53,060 nucleotides of DNA from an uncultured Oscillospiraceae bacterium. Its GTDB lineage: Bacteria > Bacillota > Clostridia > Oscillospirales > Oscillospiraceae. This document shows, one piece after another, positions 25,213-33,315 of this stretch. A program made the translations under genes and the position numbers. How positions within the stretch are numbered: the first letter of the stretch is position 1; every line of letters starts with the position of its first letter. Under the pieces are notes generated by a model that saw nothing but the letters and a program-made list of their open reading frames with translations, did no database searches and was not told the DNA's origin. Where the stretch lies: assembly GCA_910587785.1 (NCBI GenBank), contig CAJUOA010000009.1, positions 1-53,060 of the forward strand. Direction: 5' to 3'.

Positions 25213-25331
25213 ACAGTTTGTACGAGTGTATGTTGGGCTTTGCCCAAACCCACCAGGGCTCCGCCCTGGACCCGGCAGGGACTCTGTCCCTGCACCCTGC
25301 CAGGGGCTGAGCCCCTGGACCTGCAAACTGT
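25213..25331. repeat. Hairpin-train intergenic element with terminal inverted repeats
   Basis: The outer ends ACAGTTTG (25213-25220) and CAAACTGT (25324-25331) are inverted repeats. Between them stand four consecutive hairpins, each with a 3-base loop: TTGGGC (25233-25247), CCAGGGC (25253-25269), GCAGGGAC (25275-25293) and CCAGGGGC (25300-25318). It ends two bases before the histidine-kinase stop codon. The composition resembles extragenic palindromic elements of gut clostridia, from general knowledge. Confidence 0.8.
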
Positions 25332-25333
25332 GT

Positions 25334-25996
25334 CTAGCTGACGGGGATCAGAATCTCCGTCGAGAACGCCCCTTCCTCACTGCTCCGGGTGATGTAGCCC
25401 CCCAGACGCTCCACGATGTTGTCGATGCGCACCAGGCCGAAGCCGTGGCCCTCCCCCTTGGTGGTGGCAAAGCGGCCGGACACCTTCTTCCGCTTTCCCG
25501 CGGCGGTGAGGTTGGTGAAGGAGATATAGAGCTGCGCGCCCTTGATCTCCATATACACCCGGATCAGCCGCTCTGGGGCCGGGAGGGCCATACTCGCCTC
25601 GATGGCGTTGTCGAAGAGGTTGCCGATGATGACGCACAGGTCCAGCTCGCTCAGGCGCAGGGCCACCGGGATATTGGCGTCCGCCCGGACGCTGATCTCC
25701 CGGGACCGGGCGAGGGAAATTTTGCTGTTGAGGATGGCGTCCACCATGGCGTTGCCCGTGCGCACCGCCGGGTCCAGGGCGGTGAGGTCCGCGTCCAGCT
25801 TGTCCAGGTATGCCTGGACCGCCTCCAGGTCCCCCGCCGCAGCGTGGGCCTTCATCACCTGGATGTGGCTGCGGTAGTCGTGCCGCCACCCCCGCATTTG
25901 ACGGTACATGTTCTCCACCTCGGTGTAGTGGGTCTCGATGAGCTCCCGCTGGTAGATGCCGATGCGCCGGTCGATGAGCTTGGCCAAAAGTCCCAT
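25334..25996 (-). CDS. GHKL-type sensor histidine kinase lacking a membrane domain
   Basis: A 220-residue kinase of the AgrC/HPK10-like group. The phosphoacceptor is His39 in WRHDYRSHIQVM, the N box is NLFDNAIEAS and the G box is GEGHGFGLVRIDNI. No transmembrane or sensor domain precedes the H box; the protein has only a short helical lead. The ATG has AGGAGGG just upstream and follows the response regulator gene by 10 bases, so the short form is probably genuine. It would phosphorylate the LytTR regulator upstream. Confidence 0.88.
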   Translation of the reverse strand: MGLLAKLIDRRIGIYQRELIETHYTEVENMYRQMRGWRHDYRSHIQVMKAHAAAGDLEAVQAYLDKLDADLTALDPAVRTGNAMVDAILNSKISLARSREISVRADANIPVALRLSELDLCVIIGNLFDNAIEASMALPAPERLIRVYMEIKGAQLYISFTNLTAAGKRKKVSGRFATTKGEGHGFGLVRIDNIVERLGGYITRSSEEGAFSTEILIPVS

Positions 25997-26006
25997 GGCG
26001 TCCCTC

Positions 26007-26705
26007 CTAGCTCCGGCTGATGATGGCCCGGTTGATGGCGTCGTAGAGCCCCCTGGACAGCGGCATGGTGAGCCCGCCGTCCAGGAACACCTCCGTCCGG
26101 GTCACCCGGCGCACGCAGGCCAGATTCACGATGCAGGACCGGCCTGTGCGGAAAAACCGCTCGTCCAGCTCCCGCTGGAACTCCCCCAGGGGCTTTTTCA
26201 CCGTGTAGTCCTCCTTGGCGTGGACGGTCACATAGTTCTGCCGCACCTCCAGACAGCGGATCTCATACAGCGGCACCCGTACCAGCTCGCCGGGCAGCTC
26301 CAGGGTGAGCGCCCGCTCATTTTTGCGCAGTTTTTCCACCGCCCGGTCCAGGACGGTGAACAGCTTCTCCCGGTCCACCGGCTTCATCAGGTAGTGGAGG
26401 GCCGCCACTTCAAACCCCTCCAGGATGTAGTCCGAGTACCCGGTGAGGAAGATGATCTGCACCGTCTCGTCCTCCCGCCGGACGGCCTTGGCCATGGTCA
26501 CGCCGTCCATGCCGGTCATTTCGATGTCCAGCAGGAGGATGTCATAGGACTTGTCCTCCTGGTACTGGAACAAAAACGCCTCCGCCGAGGGAAAGGTCTC
26601 GATGCCGCAGACGGTCTGCCGCGCCGCCGCCCACTCCCCCACCAGTCCGGAGACCAGCCGGAGGAGCGCCGCCTCGTCGTCGCAGAGCGCTATCTTGTAG
26701 TCCAT
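26007..26705 (-). CDS. LytTR-family response regulator
   Basis: A 232-residue AgrA/LytR-type regulator. The receiver has acidic residues Asp9/Asp10, phosphoacceptor Asp60 in LLLDIEMTGMDG, and Lys in YLMKPVD. The C-terminal LytTR DNA-binding domain (about 135-228) contains IRCLEVRQNYVTVHAKE, FFRTGRSCIVNLACVRRV. It is the first gene of a two-gene regulator-kinase operon. Targets are not visible nearby. Confidence 0.9.
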   Translation of the reverse strand: MDYKIALCDDEAALLRLVSGLVGEWAAARQTVCGIETFPSAEAFLFQYQEDKSYDILLLDIEMTGMDGVTMAKAVRREDETVQIIFLTGYSDYILEGFEVAALHYLMKPVDREKLFTVLDRAVEKLRKNERALTLELPGELVRVPLYEIRCLEVRQNYVTVHAKEDYTVKKPLGEFQRELDERFFRTGRSCIVNLACVRRVTRTEVFLDGGLTMPLSRGLYDAINRAIISRS

Positions 26706-26737
26706 GAGAGCCCTCCTCTCTCCGGTTTTCGTGGAAG

Positions 26738-26766
26738 ATTATACCACACCCGGTCCGGCAAGTCGA
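26738..26766 (-). promoter_or_regulatory. Promoter of the LytTR two-component operon
   Basis: Minus-strand TCGACT (26766-26761), 17 bases, TATAAT (26743-26738), 33 bases before the ATG. Confidence 0.7.
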
Positions 26767-26806
26767 GAGAAAAACGTCTTTTTCACATGCTTTTTACAGA
26801 TGATTC

Positions 26807-27952
26807 CTAAATCCCCGCCGCCTCCAGCACCCTGCCGATGATCTGGTTGGAGACCAGAAAGCCCTCCGGCGAGAGCCGCCAGCGGTCCCCATTTCTCAGG
26901 ACGTGGCCTGTCCTGATAAGAGGCGTCAGGGACGCCTCCACAGGTGCAAAGGGCCTCTGGAACGCACCTTCAAACTCCCCCGCGCTCACCCCGTTGGCAG
27001 TCCGCAGGCCCAGCATCAGGTACTCCAGCGCCCGCTGGTCCCGGGAGACGGCCTCCGCGGTCTCCGGCTCGAGCCCCCCGGCCTCCACGCCCCGGCAGTA
27101 GGCCCCCAGGTCCCTCGCCCAGGCGAAACGCACGCCCCCCAGGTCCGAGTGGGCCCCCGGGCCCAGGCCCAGATACTCCCCCAGCGTCCAGTACTTCATA
27201 TTGTGCTGGGAGTGGCGCCCCGGCCTTGCGAAGTTGGATATCTCATACTGCCCATACCCCAGCTCCTCCAGCCGCCGGACGGTCCACAGGTAAAAATCCG
27301 CCTGGGCGTCGCTGTCCGGGATGGCCTCCCGCGCCTCCATGGAGGCCAGGGGCGTCCCCTCCTCCACCTTGAGCCCGTAGCAGCTCAAATGCTCCGGCGA
27401 GAGCGCGGCGGTGCGCTCCAGCGTCTCCTGCCAATGCCCCATCGTCTGCCCCGGAAGCCCGTAGATGAGGTCCAGGGAGATGTTTTCGATCCCCCCCTGC
27501 CGCAGCCCGGCCACAGCGCCCTCCGCCTGAGCGAAGCTGTGGGGCCTCCCCAGCAGGCGGAGCATCCTGTCGTCCGCCGACTGCACCCCGAGGGATACCC
27601 GGTTGACCCCCGCCTCCCTTAAAGCGCGGATCATTTTTTTGTCTCCCGTGCTGTCCGGGTTGGCCTCCAGGGTGACTTCGGCGTTTTCCGCGATGTGGTA
27701 GAATTTGTGTACCGCGTCCAAAACCGTCTCCAGCCGTTCGCGGCCCAGATAGGACGGCGTCCCCCCGCCCAGATACACCGTATCCACCGTATAGCCCTCG
27801 CACCTCGCCGCCGCCGCCTCCAGATGCCGGCACAGCGCCTCGATATATCTGTCTATCTGTTCCTCCGCCTGCGGCAGAGAGTAAAAATCACAGTAAATGC
27901 ACTTGCTCCTGCAAAACGGTACATGGAGGTAAAGTCCTAGATTTTTTCCCAT
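26807..27952 (-). CDS. hemW: HemW-like radical SAM protein (coproporphyrinogen III oxidase-like)
   Basis: A 381-residue radical SAM enzyme. It starts LYLHVPFCRSKCIYCDFYS, with the 4Fe-4S cysteines Cys14, Cys18 and Cys21 (CxxxCxxC), and has DTVYLGGGTPSYL, RVSLGVQSADD and DLIYGLPGQT. True HemN has an additional conserved Cys (CxxxCxxCxC); here the fourth position is Phe, which fits HemW, a heme-binding/haem-transfer protein, rather than the oxidase. A C-terminal HemN_C winged-helix segment is present. Confidence 0.88.
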   Translation of the reverse strand: MGKNLGLYLHVPFCRSKCIYCDFYSLPQAEEQIDRYIEALCRHLEAAAARCEGYTVDTVYLGGGTPSYLGRERLETVLDAVHKFYHIAENAEVTLEANPDSTGDKKMIRALREAGVNRVSLGVQSADDRMLRLLGRPHSFAQAEGAVAGLRQGGIENISLDLIYGLPGQTMGHWQETLERTAALSPEHLSCYGLKVEEGTPLASMEAREAIPDSDAQADFYLWTVRRLEELGYGQYEISNFARPGRHSQHNMKYWTLGEYLGLGPGAHSDLGGVRFAWARDLGAYCRGVEAGGLEPETAEAVSRDQRALEYLMLGLRTANGVSAGEFEGAFQRPFAPVEASLTPLIRTGHVLRNGDRWRLSPEGFLVSNQIIGRVLEAAGI

Positions 27953-27974
27953 AGCTTCCTCCGAAATAGTTGTT

Positions 27975-28391
27975 TCTCTTCGATACCCCGGGGGCTCCTC
28001 GCCCCCCGTCCCCCGGTGACTTTTTGTGCGGACAAAAAGTCACCAAAAAACCGCTCAAGAAACGTAGTTTCTTGAGAATTTTCCTTGATTACGGGGGTTT
28101 TTAGTTTGCGCTACGACCTGTTTGTCTGGTTTATCCCAATCTCTGCCCTGGGCCGATGCCGCTCCAATCGCTGGAACCACCCCCTGGCCCTTCGGCCTTC
28201 TTCGCTGGGTTCGCCTCCTAAAGCACGCTTCTTTGGAGAGACTACCGGGCCGCCGGCACGGTGCGGGCGGTACTGCCCATCGCTTCGTAGGGCGCGGCGG
28301 CTCGGCGCGCCGCTTTGATGGATCTTGGGCCGCTCCGCTCCGTAGGGGCGAGTATTGCCCGCCCGCTATCTCCCGTCGGCCACCGCACCAC
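27975..28391. repeat. Repeat-rich non-coding gap with strong hairpins
   Basis: No gene was found between hemW and the MocR-like gene. The stretch holds GGGGG-CTCCTCG-CCCCC near 27990, a perfect 13-bp hairpin GGTGACTTTTTGT-GCGG-ACAAAAAGTCACC (28015-28044), a perfect 10-bp hairpin CTCAAGAAAC-GTA-GTTTCTTGAG (28054-28076), and then about 310 bases of GC-rich sequence with further short palindromes (for example GGCGCGGCGGCTCGGCGCGCC and TAGGGGCGAGTATTGCCCGCCC). The paired hairpins and the CTTTTTGT-GCGGACAAAAAG core resemble copies A-D in layout and may be a distant relative. Confidence 0.65.
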
Positions 28392-29810
28392 TCACCCCCT
28401 CCACCCCCGATACAACGCATCCACCAACTCCCCGATCTCCCCATCCTGCATCCCTGCATACCCCAAAACCACCGTATTGGGAGGACATTCCTCCCTCCGC
28501 TCCATATAATACCTGCTCAGCCCCCTCAGCCTTACCCCCTGCTCCAGCGCCCGCTCCTCCATAACCTCTTCCCCCGGCCCCACCGGCAGAGTCAGCAAAA
28601 GATGAAGCCCTGTATGCCGCCCACGCAGGATGATCGCCTCCTCCCCGAACTTCTCCTCCAACGCCCGGACCAGCGCCTCCATCCGCGCCTTGTATGCCAA
28701 TCGAATCCGTGCCAAATGCCGCGTAAAATACCCCTCCCTCAAAAAACGGCACAGCGTCTGCTGTTCAAACCGGCTCACCGTATTCGCATAACTCCCAAAA
28801 GCAGCCCGATACCGCTCCAATAATACCCCAGGCAGAACCATACACGCAATTCGAATACTGGGAGCCAAACTCTTAGAAAATGTACACAGATAGACTACCG
28901 GCCCATCCGGCCCCGCCATTCCCTGAAGACTGGGCACGGGCCGCATATCGAACCGAAACTCCGCATCATAATCATCTTCCAGAATAAACCGCTTCTCCTC
29001 CGCCGCTGCCCACCGCAGAAGCTGTGCCCGCCTCCCCGCAGGCATCGTCACCCCTGTCGGAAAATGGTGGCTGGGCGTCACATAGCACATATCCGCCCCG
29101 CTGCCCTCCAGCCCCGCCAAGGAGATCCCCCCGCTGTCAATGTCCACACACCGGCAGGAGATGCCCCCATTCGTGAGAATCGTCCGCGGCCTGTCGTACC
29201 CCGGATTCTCCACCGCCGCCGTCAGCCCGTCCTCCCGCAGAAGCTGAGCCAATAATCCTAACAGATATTCTACCCCCGCTCCCACCACGATCTGCTCCGG
29301 CGAGCACGCCACCCCCCGGTAGGACCGCAAATATACCGCCAATTCCCGCCGCAGCTCCGGCTCCCCCTGCCTGTGCCCGTGGCTTAAAAGCTCCGGCCTC
29401 GCATACAGCAGCTCCTTCTGGATACGCCCCCAGGTCCGAAAGGGAAACAGCGCCGTATCCACCGCCCCCGTAGAGAGATCGAACCTCGGCGGCGGTCCCG
29501 GCGTCTCCGCCGGACCGGCGGACGCTTCCTCCGGCCCCTGCGCCGCCCTGGGGAGCATATCCGCATACTCCAGCACAAAAAAACCGCTCTTTGGCCGCGC
29601 CTCCAGGTACCCCTCCGCCACCAGCATCTGGTAGGCGGTATCCACCGTATTCACCGCCACCGCCAAATGGCCGGCCAGGCTCCGCTTACTGGGGAGCTTA
29701 TCCCCCTTGCGCAGACGCCCGCTCCGGATCTGTCCCGCCAAGTGCTCATAGAGCTGTTCATACAGGGGCTTCGACAGCGCCGTATCCAGACAGTTCGTCA
29801 AATCCAGCAT
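28392..29810 (-). CDS. MocR/PdxR-like GntR regulator with aminotransferase domain
   Basis: A 472-residue fusion: residues ~1-75 are a GntR winged helix (LYEQLYEHLAGQIRSGRLRKG, LPSKRSLAGHLAVAVNTVDTA), and ~110-470 a fold-type I aminotransferase-like domain with the PLP lysine in LCTFSKSLAPSIRI and EDDYDAEFRFD. Such regulators sense PLP or another amine and control B6 or other pathways. ATG 29810 has TTGGAGGC 6 bases upstream; the longer frame would start inside that site. The gene diverges from the ECF S component and shares a palindrome-bearing control region with it. Confidence 0.9.
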   Translation of the reverse strand: MLDLTNCLDTALSKPLYEQLYEHLAGQIRSGRLRKGDKLPSKRSLAGHLAVAVNTVDTAYQMLVAEGYLEARPKSGFFVLEYADMLPRAAQGPEEASAGPAETPGPPPRFDLSTGAVDTALFPFRTWGRIQKELLYARPELLSHGHRQGEPELRRELAVYLRSYRGVACSPEQIVVGAGVEYLLGLLAQLLREDGLTAAVENPGYDRPRTILTNGGISCRCVDIDSGGISLAGLEGSGADMCYVTPSHHFPTGVTMPAGRRAQLLRWAAAEEKRFILEDDYDAEFRFDMRPVPSLQGMAGPDGPVVYLCTFSKSLAPSIRIACMVLPGVLLERYRAAFGSYANTVSRFEQQTLCRFLREGYFTRHLARIRLAYKARMEALVRALEEKFGEEAIILRGRHTGLHLLLTLPVGPGEEVMEERALEQGVRLRGLSRYYMERREECPPNTVVLGYAGMQDGEIGELVDALYRGWRG

Positions 29811-29841
29811 ACCCGCCTCCAACTGATACCATAAAAAATTT

Positions 29842-29881
29842 CTGTTCTGACAGTTCCAATGGAACCAGATAGCGGTATAAT
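29842..29881 (+). promoter_or_regulatory. Divergent control region with two palindromes
   Basis: CTGTTCTGACAG (29842-29853) adjoins GTTCCAATGGAAC (29853-29865), two inverted repeats, and a consensus TATAAT (29876-29881) follows. The expected -35 position coincides with the second palindrome and matches TTGACA poorly, as at activator-dependent promoters. The MocR-like protein encoded to the left is the natural candidate to bind here. Confidence 0.6.
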
Positions 29882-29935
29882 AACATCATCACCCGCGCCC
29901 GTCAAGAGGGCCGCGACACCAAAGGAGAGACCGCT

Positions 29936-30520
29936 ATGAATCTGAATATGAAAAACAAAACCTTTTCCGTCCATGACGTGGTCCTGACCGGCGTCCTTGC
30001 CGCCTGCGTCTTCGTCCTGACCAAGTTCATCAGCATCCCCATCCCCAGCCCCCTGGGCAAGACCGCCCTCTCCGTGGGCAACGCCATGTGCATCCTCTCC
30101 GCCCTCCTTTTCGGCCCCCTCACCGGCGGTCTCGCGGCGGGCATCGGCAACGCCCTGGTGGACCTCTCCGACCCCGCTTGGGCTCCGGAGTTCTGGATCA
30201 CCTTCATCAACAAGTTCCTCATGGCCTTTGTGGCCGGTATCATCATGCACAAGGTCCCCGTCATCGCCTCCAAGGTCCCTGAGAAATTCCGGGCATGGCT
30301 GGCGGGCTTCTGCGGCGCGCTGACCTACTGTGTGCTGTACGTGACAAAGAACATCATCTCCGGCATCTACGTCAAAGGCTTCACCCCGGCGGTAGCCATC
30401 GGGGAGACCCTGGCGCTCAAGCTCCCCGTCACCTTTGTCAACGCCGTCATCGCTATGGCCTGCGGGGCCTTGCTCTACTTCGCCCTGAAGTCCCCGCTGC
30501 AAAAGGCCCATGTGGTCTGA
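29936..30520 (+). CDS. ECF transporter S component (vitamin-binding membrane subunit)
   Basis: A 194-residue integral membrane protein with about six helices, without ATPase parts. VLTGVLAACVFVLTKFISIPIP at the start, LSVGNAMCILSALLFGPLTGGLAAGIGNALVDL and the conserved small-residue helix are typical of S components, which work with a shared EcfA1/A2/T module encoded elsewhere. The divergent PdxR-like gene suggests a B6 vitamer as substrate (PdxU-like). This is inferred from context only; other vitamins such as hydroxymethylpyrimidine are possible. AAGGAGAG precedes the ATG. Confidence 0.85.
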   Translation: MNLNMKNKTFSVHDVVLTGVLAACVFVLTKFISIPIPSPLGKTALSVGNAMCILSALLFGPLTGGLAAGIGNALVDLSDPAWAPEFWITFINKFLMAFVAGIIMHKVPVIASKVPEKFRAWLAGFCGALTYCVLYVTKNIISGIYVKGFTPAVAIGETLALKLPVTFVNAVIAMACGALLYFALKSPLQKAHVV

Positions 30521-30543
30521 TTTTTAAACAGCGCCTGTAAACC

Positions 30544-30580
30544 AACCGCGGCGGGAGTGTAAACTCCCGCCGCGGTTTTA
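30544..30580. terminator. Bidirectional terminator
   Basis: A perfect 15-bp stem AACCGCGGCGGGAGT with GTAA loop and its complement, ending in TTTTA. It separates the S component gene from the convergent small gene at 30581. Confidence 0.85.
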
Positions 30581-30859
30581 TCACGCTATTTCGCCGCTCA
30601 CGATCTGATCGTACAGGACGGCGGCCTCCTCGAAGTAGTCCAGCGAATAGATCTCCCGGCCCTCCACTTTCATCACCTGAACAGACATATCCGCAAAGCG
30701 GCCTATGCGGGGCATCCCCTTCAAATCGTCCCGCTCCTGCCACACGTTCAATTTTCGGAAGACCGTCGATACCTTTCTTTTCGCCGCCGCGACTCCCGCC
30801 TGCTTCATCTGCTTATCCTTGTCCATATCGCCCGGCATGGGTATCGTCGTCCATGGCAT
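30581..30859 (-). CDS. Small hypothetical protein
   Basis: A 92-residue protein, not recognised. The C-terminal two thirds look protein-like (KVSTVFRKLNVWQERDD, GRFADMSVQVMKVEG, YSLDYFEEAAVLYDQIV). The first 11 residues are doubtful: no ribosome site precedes any of the candidate starts (ATG at 30859, 30838 or 30826, the last giving MDKDKQMKQAG). It may be a free-standing small protein or a truncated one. Confidence 0.5.
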   Translation of the reverse strand: MPWTTIPMPGDMDKDKQMKQAGVAAAKRKVSTVFRKLNVWQERDDLKGMPRIGRFADMSVQVMKVEGREIYSLDYFEEAAVLYDQIVSGEIA

Positions 30860-31033
30860 TGCGGGCCGTTTTACCAGACCCTACTATACCAGATATCCCC
30901 CGAAATGACAAGCCTTGTATTTTCCCGCTCCTGCGGCTATACTGTTTTGCAGTGCGTAAGGCGCGCCGCGCCGCCCAAAACCGCCGGGCCGCCGTCAACG
31001 CGCCGCACCCGCAGGGGCGGGCGCAAAAATTCA

Positions 31034-31085
31034 ATTGGTACCTATTGACAAAACCGGGGAGCCGTGTTAAACTATAGGTACCAAT
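31034..31085 (+). promoter_or_regulatory. Promoter and paired operator of the MarR-ABC operon
   Basis: TTGACA (31045-31050) and TAAACT (31068-31073) with 17 bases between. The promoter is flanked by a perfect 12-bp inverted repeat, ATTGGTACCTAT (31034-31045) and ATAGGTACCAAT (31074-31085), each half itself centred on the palindrome GGTACC. This is how MarR-family repressors typically occlude their own promoter. Confidence 0.82.
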
Positions 31086-31105
31086 CAATCGAAGGAGTGA
31101 TACAT

Positions 31106-31579
31106 TTGGATCAGACAGAACAGGCTCTGACCATCCTGCGCCTCCTGCGCTGCTGCGGACGCTACCTCCACCACCACTGGGGCGACGGCAGGGGCAGTCA
31201 GTTCCGGGCGCTGCGCATCCTCAACGAGCAGGGACAGCTGACCCAGCGTCAGCTGCAAGACCTGATGGAGATACAGCAGGGATCTTTGAGCGAGATCGTC
31301 AAGAAGCTGGAGGACCAGGGCTTCATCGCCCGGGAGCGGGAGCCCAGCGACCGCCGCCAGCTCCTTATCCGTGCCACCGAGGAGGGCCGCAATCAGAGCC
31401 GCCTGCGCCAGGAGAAGCGCCGCCGGGAGAGCCAGGAGCTCATGAAGGCCCTGGACAGCGCCGAGCAGGAGCGCCTTTTGGAGCTCCTGACGAAGCTTCT
31501 CGACAGCTGGGAGGACCGGGACCCCCACAACCATCCCCACCACCGCCCCAGTCCCCTGGAAGGGGGCGGTGAGGGATGA
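31106..31579 (+). CDS. MarR-family transcriptional regulator
   Basis: A 157-residue winged-helix regulator: QFRALRILNEQGQLTQRQLQDLMEIQQGSLSEIVKKLEDQGFIAREREPSDRR-type core (helix-turn-helix about residues 30-60, wing about 70-90). The start is TTG 31106, set by GAAGGAG 8 bases upstream. The C-terminal HNHPHHRPSPLEGGGEG looks like translated hairpin DNA (CCGCCCC/GGGGGCGG, about 31545-31570) that also carries the ribosome site of the next gene. Stop and next ATG overlap as ATGA. It probably represses its own exporter operon. Confidence 0.9.
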   Translation: MDQTEQALTILRLLRCCGRYLHHHWGDGRGSQFRALRILNEQGQLTQRQLQDLMEIQQGSLSEIVKKLEDQGFIAREREPSDRRQLLIRATEEGRNQSRLRQEKRRRESQELMKALDSAEQERLLELLTKLLDSWEDRDPHNHPHHRPSPLEGGGEG

Positions 31580-33315
31580 AACGGGTCTTCCCCTACCTCA
31601 AGCCCTATCTCCTCCTCTGCCTTTTGGCCCAATTGGCCATGATCGGTGAGGTCACCATGGACCTCATGCAGCCCAGCCTCATGAGCCGCATCGTGGACGA
31701 CGGCGTGCTGGGCCTCCACAACAACGGAGTGGGGGACCTGGGGCTGGTCATCAGCCTGGGCGCTCGGATGATCGGCCTGGTGGTCCTGGGGGCCTGCTGC
31801 GGCATCCTGTGCGGGGTGTTCAGCACCGTTGCCAGCCAGAAGTTCTCCAACGACGTGCGAAAGGACTGCTTCCGCCGGGTCATGGACCTGAGCTTTGAGC
31901 AGACGGACCGGTTCTCCACCGGCTCCCTCGTCACCCGCCTCACCAACGATGTCACCCAGATGCAGGCCATGGTGGGCTCCTTTACCCGGGGCATCCGGGG
32001 ACCGGTGTTCTTTGTGGGCGGCATCTGGTTCATGCTGGGGCTGGATCTCAGCTTCGGCGCGGTGGTGGCCTGCGCCCTGCCCCTGGTGTTCCTCACGGTC
32101 ATCTACTTCCTGGGCAAGGCCGCGCCCATCTTCACCCAGCTCCAGGAGAAGCTGGACAAGGTCAACTCCGTCATGCAGGAGAACGTCTCCGGGGCCCGGG
32201 TGGTGAAGGCCTACGTCCAGGAAGCCCGGGAGGAGGCCCGTTTCGGCGAGGCCAACCAGGCCCTGGTGGACACCCAGCTGAAGGCCCTGACCTTCTTTGC
32301 CTGCATGTCCCCCGTCATGAACATCATCATGAATGCGGCGGTGGTGGCCATCATCTACGTGGGCGGCATCCAGGTCAAGGCCGGGAGCGTCACCCCCGGC
32401 AATGTCATGGCCGCCATCACCTACTCCGCCCAGATTCTGGGCAGCATCACCGCCATGGCCATGATCTTCCAGAACATGACCCGGGGCGCGGCCTCGGCCA
32501 AGCGCCTCGCGGAGGTGCTGGAGACCGCCCCCGCCCTCCAAGACGGCACCGGCGCGGAGGTGTCCGAGCCCGGGGCGGTGGAGTTTCGCAATGTCTCCTT
32601 CGGCTACCCCGGCTCCCGGGAGACCATCCTCCATAACGTGAACCTCACCATCCGCCCCGGGGAGACCATCGGCATCATGGGCTCCACCGGCAGCGGGAAA
32701 TCCAGCCTCGCCGCCCTCATCCCCCGGTTCTACGAGCCCACGGAGGGGCAGGTGCTGGTGGGCGGCGCGGACGTGCGGGACTACAAGCTCCGGGACCTCC
32801 GGGGGCGGGTGTCCATCGCCCTGCAAAAGAGCGAGCTCTTCCGGGGCACCATCGCGGACAACATCGCCATGGGCCGGGAGGGGGCGGCGGAAGCGGACCT
32901 CGCCTCCGCCGCCAAAACCGCCCAGGCCATGGAGTTCATCCGGCAGAAGGAGGGCGGCTTTGACGCCCAGGTGGCCGAGCGGGGCATGAGCCTCTCCGGC
33001 GGGCAGAAACAGCGGGTGGCCATCAGCCGCGCTGTGCTCAAGGAGGCGGACATCCTCATCCTCGACGACGCCACCAGCGCCCTGGACCTGAAGACTGAGG
33101 CGGACTTCTACGCCGCCCTGCGTGAGCAATCCCCGGGCATGACCAAGATCGTCATCGCCCAGCGGGTGGCCTCCGTGAAGGGAGCGGACCGTATCGCCAT
33201 CCTGGAGGGCGGCACCATCATCGCCTGCGCCCCCCACGAGGAGCTTTTGCGCACTTGTGAAGTCTACCGGGATATCTACAACTCTCAGATGAAGGGGGCG
33301 GAGCAGTATGCCTGA
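31576..33315 (+). CDS. ABC exporter subunit with degenerate ATP site (BmrC/TM287-type)
   Basis: A 579-residue half transporter: six-helix export domain (about 1-310) and an ATPase domain. Walker A is GSTGSGKSS, signature LSGGQKQR, Walker B ILILDDATSALD, switch region IVIAQRVASV. The catalytic Glu after Walker B is Asp and the switch His is Gln, the hallmark of the non-hydrolytic half of heterodimeric exporters. It would pair with the next gene to export drugs or lipids. Confidence 0.92.
   Translation: MKRVFPYLKPYLLLCLLAQLAMIGEVTMDLMQPSLMSRIVDDGVLGLHNNGVGDLGLVISLGARMIGLVVLGACCGILCGVFSTVASQKFSNDVRKDCFRRVMDLSFEQTDRFSTGSLVTRLTNDVTQMQAMVGSFTRGIRGPVFFVGGIWFMLGLDLSFGAVVACALPLVFLTVIYFLGKAAPIFTQLQEKLDKVNSVMQENVSGARVVKAYVQEAREEARFGEANQALVDTQLKALTFFACMSPVMNIIMNAAVVAIIYVGGIQVKAGSVTPGNVMAAITYSAQILGSITAMAMIFQNMTRGAASAKRLAEVLETAPALQDGTGAEVSEPGAVEFRNVSFGYPGSRETILHNVNLTIRPGETIGIMGSTGSGKSSLAALIPRFYEPTEGQVLVGGADVRDYKLRDLRGRVSIALQKSELFRGTIADNIAMGREGAAEADLASAAKTAQAMEFIRQKEGGFDAQVAERGMSLSGGQKQRVAISRAVLKEADILILDDATSALDLKTEADFYAALREQSPGMTKIVIAQRVASVKGADRIAILEGGTIIACAPHEELLRTCEVYRDIYNSQMKGAEQYA

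Noticed and set aside
25233..25318. Hairpin train considered as a CRISPR array
   Set aside because: The repeats are palindromes of different sequence with no constant repeat or spacer lengths and no cas genes nearby.
29820..30511. Minus-strand frame opposite the ECF S component
   Set aside because: Shadow frame; the plus strand has hydrophobic helices, a promoter and a ribosome site.
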